From assembly GCA_029262915.1 (NCBI GenBank), contig JAJCYN010000421.1, forward strand, positions 1-8,229: a stretch of DNA of 8,229 bases, read 5' to 3'. Under the pieces are notes generated by a model that saw only the letters and a list, made by a program, of their open reading frames with translations, ran no database searches and was not told where the DNA came from. Of this stretch, positions 1-5,374 are shown in pieces; within the stretch, counting starts at the first letter, position 1, and the number at the start of each line of letters is the position of its first letter. The stretch is from Flavobacteriales bacterium. GTDB lineage: Bacteria; Bacteroidota; Bacteroidia; Flavobacteriales_E; Vicingaceae. Position numbers and translations under genes: made by a program.

Positions 1-752
1 AAAAAGCCTACATCGGAATAGAAGCTAATAAACCTGATGCCATTGAAGCCTTAAAAAAAGTAGCAGCAACAAGTAGTTTCCCTATCGAAGTAATGGCATT
101 GCAAGTAAAATACCCACAAGGTGCTGAAAAAATGATGATTACAGCTATCTTGGGTAAAGAAGTTCCTAGCGGAAAATTGCCTTTAGATTTAGGCGTTTTG
201 GTTGGCAATGTAGGAACATTTAAAGCACTTGCCGATTATTTCAGAAAAGGAAAACCCTTAGTAGAAAGGGTTGTTACCATAACTGGAACCGCCATTAAAA
301 ATCCAGCTAATGTTTTAGTTCCTATAGGTACCCCAATGAAAGAAGTAATAGAATTGTGCGGTGGAATAACAGATGATACTGCCAGAATTTTGTTAGGAGG
401 CCCGATGATGGGAGCCGTTCAAAAAAGTTTGGACGTTCCTGTAGTAAAAGGGACTTCTGGAATTTTGGTGTTGAGTAAAAATGAAGTTAGAAATTTAGAA
501 GAATATAGTTGCATTCGGTGTGGAAAATGTGTTGATGCCTGCCCAATGTTTTTAAATCCTTCTATGATGGGTTTATTAGCAAAAAAAGGCTTGTGGGAAG
601 AAATGACAGATTACAATGTGATGGATTGTTTTGAATGTGCAAGTTGTTCATTTGTATGTCCTTCAAGTATCCCTTTAGTACAAAGTTTTAGAGTAGCAAA
701 AGGGTTTTTACGAGAACAAGCAGCAAGAGAAAAGGAAGAAATAAGTACTTAA
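1..752 (+). CDS. rnfC: RnfC, ferredoxin:NAD+ oxidoreductase complex subunit C (5'-truncated)
   Basis: RnfC is the peripheral iron-sulfur subunit of the Rnf complex, which couples electron transfer between ferredoxin and NAD+ to ion pumping across the inner membrane. The frame is open from base 3 and the ATG at 93 is internal, since RnfC-like sequence (YIGIEANKPDAIEALKK) precedes it. About 249 C-terminal residues are visible, roughly the last 55% of a usual RnfC. Visible parts are a conserved core (KYPQGAEKMMI), an SLBB-like stretch around visible residues 91-120 (VTITGTAIKNP), and two [4Fe-4S] motifs CxxCxxCxxxCP with Cys at visible residues 170, 173, 176, 180 and 209, 212, 215, 219. These two clusters separate RnfC from the NqrA subunit of Na+-NQR. 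The last two residues (Ser-Thr) and the stop codon lie inside the repeat element that fills the gap before rnfD. rnfB, expected upstream, is outside the window. Confidence 0.95.
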   Translation, partial: KAYIGIEANKPDAIEALKKVAATSSFPIEVMALQVKYPQGAEKMMITAILGKEVPSGKLPLDLGVLVGNVGTFKALADYFRKGKPLVERVVTITGTAIKNPANVLVPIGTPMKEVIELCGGITDDTARILLGGPMMGAVQKSLDVPVVKGTSGILVLSKNEVRNLEEYSCIRCGKCVDACPMFLNPSMMGLLAKKGLWEEMTDYNVMDCFECASCSFVCPSSIPLVQSFRVAKGFLREQAAREKEEIST

Positions 753-864
753 AGTGTGCTAAAGTTATAAATACTTAAAGTTGAAAATGAGTAACAAAAA
801 GTAAATTAATAGATAAAAAATAACTCTAAGTACTTGAAGTATTTTAAATACTCTAGGCACTAAG
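743..864 (+). repeat. Junction repeat element 1 (rnfC/rnfD), inverted arms
   Basis: The left arm is at 743-783 (core AGTACTTAAAGTG, ending ACTTAAAGTTG) and overlaps the rnfC stop codon. The A-rich centre is 784-820. The right arm consists of 9-bp units at 829-837, 838-846, 847-855 and 856-864 (AGTACTTGA, AGTATTTTA, AATACTCTA, GGCACTAAG). The arms are inverted relative to each other: 743-755 can pair with 850-862 at 10 of 13 positions, and 770-783 with 821-834 at 12 of 14, counting G-U pairs. The left arm matches the left arm of element 2 at 33 of 40 positions without gaps. This is the most degenerate right arm of the four. About 54 unrelated A-rich bases separate it from the rnfD ATG. Confidence 0.8.
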
Positions 865-918
865 TAAAGAAAATGATTAAATTGAAAAAGACATATAAAT
901 ACAAACAAAAAAGGTGCA

Positions 919-1920
919 ATGAATAGTATTAAACTATCAGTATCAACAGCTCCTTTTTTAAAGGATAAAGACACCACGCCTAAAATTATGATGACGGTGG
1001 TGTATACCCTTATTCCCATTGTTTTCGTTTCCATATATTACTTTGGATTAGGTGCCTTGTTAGTTACACTTACGGCCGTTTTTTCGTGTATGTTTACCGA
1101 ATGGTTGTTTAATAAACCGGAAGATAGATTTAAAACATTAAAAGACGGAAGTGGATTAATTACTGGATTATTGTTGGCTTTAACACTTCCTCCTGGATTT
1201 CCTTTATGGATGGTTTTTATTGGAGGTTTTGTTGCTATCGGAATGGGAAAAGCAATGTGGGGAGGATTAGGTCAGAACGTTTTTAACCCAGCGTTGTTGG
1301 GTAGAGGATTTTTACAAGCAGCGTTTCCAACAGCCATAACGACTTGGTCTCCTCCAGATGGAAGATATTTTGGGTTAAGAGGAACCAATACTGCTTTACC
1401 TTTCTTTCAAGGAGAAAATATTGATGCAGTTTCTGGGGCAACACCTTTATCTAAAATGAAATTCGACCATTTAGCGACTGATACAATGGATTTATTGCTA
1501 GGGTCAACAGGAGGTTCACTAGGAGAAACTTGTGCTATTTTAATCATCCTTGCAGGAGTTTATTTACTGATTAAGAAAATCATTAATTGGAGAATTCCAT
1601 TATCGATTATTCTCACAGTAAGTATTTTTTCAGGAATATTTTATATGATAAATCCAGAAATTTATCCCTCACCAATATTTATGATTTTATCAGGAGGGAT
1701 GTTATTAGGAACAGTTTATATGGCAACTGATTTGGTCACCTCTCCTCTTACCCCAAAAGGAACTTGGATTTTCGGAATTGGAATAGGTATTTTAATTGTA
1801 TTGATACGAATTTGGGGTGGATTGCCAGAAGGAGTGATGTATGCTATACTATTAATGAATTCGGCAACACCATTATTAAATCGATTTACTAAAATAAGAA
1901 CTTATGGACATAAGAAATAA
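919..1920 (+). CDS. rnfD: RnfD, membrane subunit D of the Rnf complex
   Basis: RnfD is an integral membrane flavoprotein (333 aa, normal for the family) in the electron path through the membrane. It contains the RnfD/NqrB signatures GGLGQNVFNPALLGR (residues 115-129) and DLVTSPLTPKG (271-281). The flavinylation motif DAVSGAT (169-175) predicts FMN bound through a phosphoester to Thr175, a modification made by ApbE; no apbE is in this window. Several hydrophobic segments are evident (about 28-60, 78-110, 205-220, 228-245, 253-272, 283-300). The ATG at 919 follows an A-rich stretch containing AAGG about 4 bases upstream, one of the few Shine-Dalgarno-like sites here. Both flanking gaps are occupied by junction repeat elements. 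Confidence 0.96.
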   Translation: MNSIKLSVSTAPFLKDKDTTPKIMMTVVYTLIPIVFVSIYYFGLGALLVTLTAVFSCMFTEWLFNKPEDRFKTLKDGSGLITGLLLALTLPPGFPLWMVFIGGFVAIGMGKAMWGGLGQNVFNPALLGRGFLQAAFPTAITTWSPPDGRYFGLRGTNTALPFFQGENIDAVSGATPLSKMKFDHLATDTMDLLLGSTGGSLGETCAILIILAGVYLLIKKIINWRIPLSIILTVSIFSGIFYMINPEIYPSPIFMILSGGMLLGTVYMATDLVTSPLTPKGTWIFGIGIGILIVLIRIWGGLPEGVMYAILLMNSATPLLNRFTKIRTYGHKK

Positions 1921-1921
1921 A

Positions 1922-2053
1922 AAGTACTTAGAGTGAACTAGAGTTAAGAGTACTTAAAGTTGTTAAATTAAAAAATGAAATTGGATAAAAAAGAAAATAT
2001 AGAACAAGTACTCAAGGCACTCAAAGTACTTTACGGACTTTAGGCACTTAAAA
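1922..2053 (+). repeat. Junction repeat element 2 (rnfD/rnfG), hairpin with 9-bp tandem right arm
   Basis: The element begins 2 bases after the rnfD stop codon and ends at the base before the rnfG ATG. The left arm is 1922-1962. The right arm, 2006-2053, contains five tandem 9-mers from 2007 to 2051 (AGTACTCAA, GGCACTCAA, AGTACTTTA, CGGACTTTA, GGCACTTAA). Predicted pairing, counting G-U pairs, is 1922-1934 with 2037-2049 (12 of 13), 1939-1944 with 2028-2033 (6 of 6), and 1948-1960 with 2010-2022 (10 of 13). The right arm matches that of element 3 at 44 of 48 positions, and the left arm at 34 of 40, without gaps. Confidence 0.88.
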
Positions 2054-2761
2054 ATGGAAGAACAAGAAATACAGACCACACCACTCATTACAGAAGAGAA
2101 AGAACCTAGCTCTTTAAAGCTGATTTTAGCTTTAGGAATTGCTGGATTAATCTCTGGAGTAATTTTGGTGGGCACTTTTATTTATACCGACCCTTTAATA
2201 AAAGCCAATAAAGCAGCAGCTACACAGAGAGCTATCTTTAAAGTATTAGAGGGGTGTGAATCTTTTACCACATTAACATTGGAAAATGATAAGTTGATAG
2301 AAAAGGTTGTTAATCCTGATAAAGAAGAAAAAAACGATAAAAATGAATTACTTGTTTATGCCGGATATAATGCGAACAAAGAGTTAATTGGATTTGCAAT
2401 TCCAGGTAGTGAACCTGGTTTTCAGGATATTATTGGAACCATTTTCGGTTATGATGGAACCAAGAAAGTCATTATTGGTTTTGAAGTGTTAGAAAGTAAA
2501 GAGACACCAGGGTTAGGAGATAAAATATTTAAGGACGCTGATTTCCAAACCAACTTTACCGCTTTAGCAGTAGAACCAGAAATTATTCCTGTTAAAAAAG
2601 GTGAGAAGCAAAATCCTAATGAAGTGGAAACGATTGCAGGAGCTACTATTTCATCAAAAGCAGTGGTTCGATTATTAAATAAAACAATGGCAATTTGGCA
2701 AAAAACCATTGACGATTATATTAAAGAAAACGACTTAAACATAGCTGAAAAAGATGAATGA
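2054..2761 (+). CDS. rnfG: RnfG, flavoprotein subunit G of the Rnf complex
   Basis: RnfG (235 aa) is anchored by one N-terminal membrane helix (about residues 21-45), and its FMN-binding domain faces the periplasm. The domain shows the family stretch SKETPGLGDKIF (148-159) and the covalent FMN site IAGATISSKAV (194-204), where Thr198 would carry FMN attached by ApbE. The motif departs from the usual D-x-x-[S/T]-G-A-T: it reads E-T-I-A-G-A-T, with Glu192 in place of Asp and Ala195 in place of Ser or Thr. The acceptor Thr and the GA pair are intact, so function is still expected. Start choice: the ATG directly abuts repeat element 2, and no other in-frame start gives the usual N-terminus. The gene overlaps rnfE by 8 bp, so translational coupling is likely. 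Confidence 0.94.
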   Translation: MEEQEIQTTPLITEEKEPSSLKLILALGIAGLISGVILVGTFIYTDPLIKANKAAATQRAIFKVLEGCESFTTLTLENDKLIEKVVNPDKEEKNDKNELLVYAGYNANKELIGFAIPGSEPGFQDIIGTIFGYDGTKKVIIGFEVLESKETPGLGDKIFKDADFQTNFTALAVEPEIIPVKKGEKQNPNEVETIAGATISSKAVVRLLNKTMAIWQKTIDDYIKENDLNIAEKDE

Positions 2762-3389
2762 AATAGAAGAAAAAAGTAAGGCAGCACAGGAGTTTTTAAA
2801 AGGACTCTGGAAGGAGAACCCTATCTTCGTTTCGGTATTGGGGATGTGCCCTGCATTAGCTGTAACCAATACTGCTATTAATAGTTTGGCGATGGGATTG
2901 GCAACAACGTTTGTGTTGTTGTGCTCAAGCATTTTAGTGTCTTTACTAAAATCAATAATTCCTAAACAAGTAAGAATAACGGCCTATATTATTATCATTG
3001 CCACCTTTGTTACGGTAGTAGATTTTGGATTGGCAGCTTTTACTCCAGCCATTCATAAAGAGCTAGGTGCATTCATTGCCTTAATTGTTGTAAACTGTTT
3101 AATACTTGGTAGACAAGAAGCTTTTGCTTCGAAAAATTCGGTTGGTTTATCCATTTTAGATGCCTTAGGGATGAGCGTTGGATTTACATTCGCAATGCTT
3201 TGCATCGGTATGCCAAGAGAAATTTTAGGTAGCGGTTCCTTATTTAACATCCCTTTATTCGGAGATAGCTTTGAACCTTGGGTGGTTATGATTTTACCTC
3301 CTGGTGGATTTTTTATGCTCGGTTTTTTATTACTAGGATTTAATTGGTATGCTCAGAGGAAAAAAGTACTTAAAGTTAAGAGTACTTAG
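2754..3389 (+). CDS. rnfE: RnfE, membrane subunit E of the Rnf complex, with a repeat-encoded C-terminal tail
   Basis: RnfE (211 aa, NqrD/RnfE family) is a six-helix membrane protein. Together with RnfA it forms the membrane-embedded iron-sulfur site, and the two conserved cysteines lie in mirror-image half-helices: Cys32 in GMCPALAV and Cys114 in VVNCLILGR. Other family signatures are NPIFVSVLG (22-30) and the LPPGGF stretch (181-186). The start ATG lies inside the end of rnfG (8-bp overlap), the only direct gene-gene contact in this operon. The protein would normally end soon after the basic WYAQRKK. Here the last eight codons (K204-T211, KVLKVKST) and the TAG stop are made of the AGTACTT-type repeat, so the neighbouring element has replaced or extended the C-terminus. 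Confidence 0.95.
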   Translation: MNEIEEKSKAAQEFLKGLWKENPIFVSVLGMCPALAVTNTAINSLAMGLATTFVLLCSSILVSLLKSIIPKQVRITAYIIIIATFVTVVDFGLAAFTPAIHKELGAFIALIVVNCLILGRQEAFASKNSVGLSILDALGMSVGFTFAMLCIGMPREILGSGSLFNIPLFGDSFEPWVVMILPPGGFFMLGFLLLGFNWYAQRKKVLKVKST

Positions 3390-3492
3390 AATGCACTAGA
3401 GTTAAAAGTATTTGGAGTTGGAATATGAATTAAGAATATAAAATAAGTACTCAAGACACTCGAAGTACTTTACGGATTTTAGGCACTTAAAT
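3364..3492 (+). repeat. Junction repeat element 3 (rnfE/four-helix gene), hairpin
   Basis: The left arm proper is 3381-3420, preceded by an extra partial copy at 3364-3380 that is translated as the end of RnfE. The centre is short and A/T-only apart from a few G (3421-3444). The right arm, 3445-3492, has five 9-bp units from 3446 to 3490 (AGTACTCAA, GACACTCGA, AGTACTTTA, CGGATTTTA, GGCACTTAA) and abuts the ATG of the four-helix-bundle gene. Pairing: 3380-3392 with 3476-3488 (12 of 13), 3397-3402 with 3467-3472 (6 of 6), 3406-3418 with 3449-3461 (10 of 13). Compared with element 2, the pairs G1933-C2038 and C1953-G2017 become A3391-T3477 and T3411-A3456, two compensatory changes. Confidence 0.88.
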
Positions 3493-3852
3493 ATGGATAA
3501 TAAAAAATTTGGTAAACAATTGGAAAGCAGAACAAAAACATTTGCTATTAGTGTTATTCGTTTATCGATTTCTTTACCTCATACCGAAGAAGGTAGAGTT
3601 ATTAAAAACCAAATAACTAAATCTGGAACAAGTGTAGGAGCAAATTACAGGGAAGCAAATCGGTCGAGAAGTAAGGCTGATTTTAAAAATAAAATTAAGA
3701 TAAGTGAAAGCGAAGCAAGTGAAACAGTTTATTGGTTAGAAATAATTGAAGAAATGGATTGGATTGATTCTAAAACATTACAATTAATATTAAAAGAATC
3801 AAATGAAATCCTTGCAATTTTTACTTCAATAAGTACAAAATTAAAACTATAA
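3493..3852 (+). CDS. Four-helix bundle protein, S23 / 23S rRNA intervening-sequence (IVP) family
   Basis: A 119-residue protein of the four-helix bundle family first known from open reading frames inside 23S rRNA intervening sequences and related to Avd of diversity-generating retroelements. Family signatures are LESRTKTFAISVIRL (10-24), the central QITKSGTSVGANYREA (40-55) and SKADFKNKIKISESEASE (60-77) followed by TVYWLEII (78-85). The protein is full length, with all four helices. The stretch R53-K69 is strongly basic (REANRSRSKADFKNKIK), which fits nucleic-acid binding; the C-terminal half is acidic. It has no known role in the Rnf complex and interrupts rnfE-rnfA. It is bounded exactly by two junction repeats: element 3 ends at its ATG and element 4 begins a few bases after its stop. 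Homologues are poorly understood outside Avd. I infer that it belongs to the repeat family rather than to Rnf. Confidence 0.93.
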   Translation: MDNKKFGKQLESRTKTFAISVIRLSISLPHTEEGRVIKNQITKSGTSVGANYREANRSRSKADFKNKIKISESEASETVYWLEIIEEMDWIDSKTLQLILKESNEILAIFTSISTKLKL

Positions 3853-3855
3853 ACA

Positions 3856-3972
3856 AAGTACTTGGAATTGGGAGTACTTAGAATACTTAGAGTTGGAAAA
3901 AGAAATAAAAAATATTATAAATCGAGTTAAAAGTACTTTAAGTACTCTAGACACTTTTAACTTCAAGTACAT
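3856..3972 (+). repeat. Junction repeat element 4 (four-helix gene/rnfA), best-paired hairpin
   Basis: The left arm is 3857-3895, and the right arm starts at 3932 with 9-bp units AGTACTTTA, AGTACTCTA and GACACTTTT, followed by a drifted copy ending in AGTACATAA. Without any gap, 3858-3893 is complementary to 3935-3970 at 32 of 36 positions (6 of them G-U), leaving a 41-base A/T-rich loop. This is the strongest hairpin of the four. It begins 3 bases after the four-helix gene stop codon and ends about 9 bases before the rnfA ATG. The arms are more diverged in sequence from elements 2 and 3, yet they still pair well. Confidence 0.87.
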
Positions 3973-3981
3973 AAGATAAAA

Positions 3982-4557
3982 ATGGGTGACTTGATTTGGA
4001 TATTCGTTTCAGCTTTACTGGTAAACAATTTTACCTTAGCTTATTTCTTAGGATTATGTCCTTTTCTGGGAGTATCCGGTAAATTACAAACGGCTTTTCG
4101 TTTAGGATTAGCCAATATTTTTGTAATGCTGATAACTGCAGCTTGTGCCTATGTTTTAAATACTTGGGTTCTAGTCTATGCCCCTTATTTAAGATTAATC
4201 AGTTTTATTATAGTTATTGCCAGTTCTGTTCAATTTGTAGAAATGGCATTAAAAAAATTGAGTCCAGATTTATTCAAAGCTTTAGGAATATTTTTACCCC
4301 TAATTACTACTAATTGTGCCATTCTTGGGTTAGCATTATTCTCAACCAATAAAGGTTATGGATTTGTGGAAGGAATGATTTATGCCTTAGGAGCTGGAGC
4401 TGGAGTAACTTTAGCATTGGCTTTATTAGCTGGAGTTAGAGAAGAAACAAGAATATTAAATATCCCTAAAGTAATACAAGGAACAGCCATTAATTTAATT
4501 ATTGCCGGTATAATTTCTATGGCTTTTATGGGATTTGCCGGACTATTTAGTTCTTAA
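3982..4557 (+). CDS. rnfA: RnfA, membrane subunit A of the Rnf complex
   Basis: RnfA (191 aa, the usual length) is the six-helix partner of RnfE (NqrE/RnfA family). Conserved cysteines are Cys26 in LGLCPFLGVS and Cys112 in TTNCAILG; with RnfE Cys32 and Cys114 they are expected to hold the membrane [2Fe-2S] centre. Other signatures are VNNFTLAYFLG (14-24) and LAGVREE (148-154). The ATG at 3982 is preceded by A-rich sequence without a clear Shine-Dalgarno site. In many bacteria rnfA directly follows rnfE; here about 590 bp holding two repeats and a four-helix-bundle gene separate them. Confidence 0.96.
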   Translation: MGDLIWIFVSALLVNNFTLAYFLGLCPFLGVSGKLQTAFRLGLANIFVMLITAACAYVLNTWVLVYAPYLRLISFIIVIASSVQFVEMALKKLSPDLFKALGIFLPLITTNCAILGLALFSTNKGYGFVEGMIYALGAGAGVTLALALLAGVREETRILNIPKVIQGTAINLIIAGIISMAFMGFAGLFSS

Positions 4558-4569
4558 AAAATTAAAGAA

Positions 4570-4749
4570 GTGATAAAGTATATTTTACCCATATTATTTA
4601 TTGCTGCATTAAGTGCAGGGTGGGTAATCGTACAGCTTATCGCAAAAAAAATGAAAACCAAAAATCATATAGATAACCTTGGAAACGGAGAATGTATGAG
4701 TTGTACTTGCGGAGGAGTAGATGAAGCTTGCGAAAACGAAAATAAATAA
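4570..4749 (+). CDS. Small Cys-rich single-pass membrane protein, possible NqrM-like assembly factor
   Basis: A 59-residue protein reading from GTG at 4570. It has one N-terminal membrane helix (about residues 4-24, ILPILFIAALSAGWVIVQLI), a basic stop-transfer (KKMKTK), and a Cys-rich tail with Cys42, Cys45, Cys47 and Cys54 (GECMSCTCGG then EAC). The layout of a single helix plus four cysteines after a pump operon resembles NqrM, the small protein needed to mature the Fe site between NqrD and NqrE. The cysteine spacing is not that of classical NqrM, so the assignment is by analogy. It lies in the same frame as rnfA with only four codons between the rnfA stop and the GTG, and GAAG just before the start could serve as a weak ribosome site. 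A FeoB-associated Cys-rich protein is an alternative. The start codon is not certain. Confidence 0.7.
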   Translation: MIKYILPILFIAALSAGWVIVQLIAKKMKTKNHIDNLGNGECMSCTCGGVDEACENENK

Positions 4750-4768
4750 CCCTTTAAAACAAATAACT

Positions 4769-5167
4769 ATGGTAAAATCAGCATCGAAAAAACCCGTAAA
4801 TGTTAACCAGCAATATAACTCAATAGTTGCAATGTTAACTGAAATAGAAAATTTACAAAACGACCTTTTAACCATCAATAAAAATTTATTGAATGCTACT
4901 GAAAATACTTGTTCAGAATATGGAGACCGTATTTTAGAAAATATGCAAAACAAATTGTTTTACCTCCAAAGAGTACTAAAGAACAACACAAAAACCTTAA
5001 ATGAGCACGAAAGTGTCCTTAAAAAAGCGATTGAAGGCTCATTGTCGAAAAGCAAAAAGGAATTACAGGACTATTATGAATACTGCGAAAAAAGTGCTTC
5101 TTTTATTCGGTCAAAACTCGAAAAATATATGAATGAAACAAAAGGCATAATTGCTAATAATTGTTGA
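4769..5167 (+). CDS. Hypothetical coiled-coil protein
   Basis: I do not recognise this 132-residue protein. It has no signal peptide or membrane helix and is predicted to be almost entirely helical, with heptad-like leucine and isoleucine spacing (about 18-45 and 60-100). It is rich in Asn, Lys and Glu and has three cysteines (C48, C107 and the C-terminal C132). I chose the ATG at 4769, 19 bases after the preceding stop. An in-frame ATG at 4721 would add 16 residues but lies inside the small Cys-rich gene in another frame, and its extra residues look like out-of-frame translation. It is probably cotranscribed with the rnf operon, since no terminator is visible between, but this does not show a shared function. 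Confidence 0.7.
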   Translation: MVKSASKKPVNVNQQYNSIVAMLTEIENLQNDLLTINKNLLNATENTCSEYGDRILENMQNKLFYLQRVLKNNTKTLNEHESVLKKAIEGSLSKSKKELQDYYEYCEKSASFIRSKLEKYMNETKGIIANNC

Positions 5168-5299
5168 AACACTATTTGATTCTATTTAGTAAAAACTATT
5201 GATTATTTTTTTATAGTATCTTCTTGTAATAATTTTCTTTTGATGTATTCCTATATCAATTAATTCAATTTTTATATGAGAATAACTGGGGTTAAGTTA

Positions 5300-5335
5300 T
5301 TTGTTGATATCGTTTTTGGAAAATTGATACTTTAG
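5300..5335 (+). promoter_or_regulatory. Possible promoter of the M28 peptidase gene
   Basis: TTG at 5304-5306 lies about 21 bases before TACTTTAG at 5328-5335, which matches the Bacteroidota -7 box TAnnTTTG except for one base. It is 39 bases before the peptidase ATG. The upstream gene ends 207 bases before this ATG, so a separate promoter is plausible. The match is weak, and such sequences are common in AT-rich DNA. Confidence 0.3.
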
Positions 5336-5374
5336 AAATAAATCGCTAAATTTAACTTTCCTAAACTACTAATT

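Noticed and set aside
1963..2175. Minus-strand open frame through element 2 and the start of rnfG (and similar ones at 765-1034, 2449-2709, 2735-2932, 3053-3250, 5764-5955, 6052-6255).
   Set aside because: They lie antisense to clear genes or run through the 9-bp repeats, whose period of three codons keeps frames open; their predicted proteins have no recognisable features.
743..3492. CRISPR array in the repeated segments.
   Set aside because: The repeats are imperfect, inverted, placed between genes and not separated by uniform unique spacers; no cas gene is present.
3493..3852. Four-helix gene as Avd of a diversity-generating retroelement.
   Set aside because: No reverse transcriptase, variable repeat or template repeat is in the window, and S23/IVP members outside such elements are common.
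3364..3972. Insertion sequence or transposon carrying the four-helix gene.
   Set aside because: No transposase, no clear target-site duplication, and arms also occur without any gene; a mobile origin is possible but not shown.
1..4557. Na+-translocating NQR operon instead of Rnf.
   Set aside because: The first gene has two CxxCxxCxxxCP ferredoxin-type clusters, as in RnfC and not NqrA, and the C-D-G-E-A order is that of rnf.
4609..4953. Minus-strand 114-codon open frame opposite the Cys-rich gene and the coiled-coil gene.
   Set aside because: The plus-strand genes here have a better composition, membrane helix or coiled-coil pattern and operon spacing.
5188..5215. Terminator hairpin after the coiled-coil gene (ACTAT/ATAGT around a T-run).
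   Set aside because: The stem is only about 5 bp of A/T pairs with a long loop, easily expected by chance.
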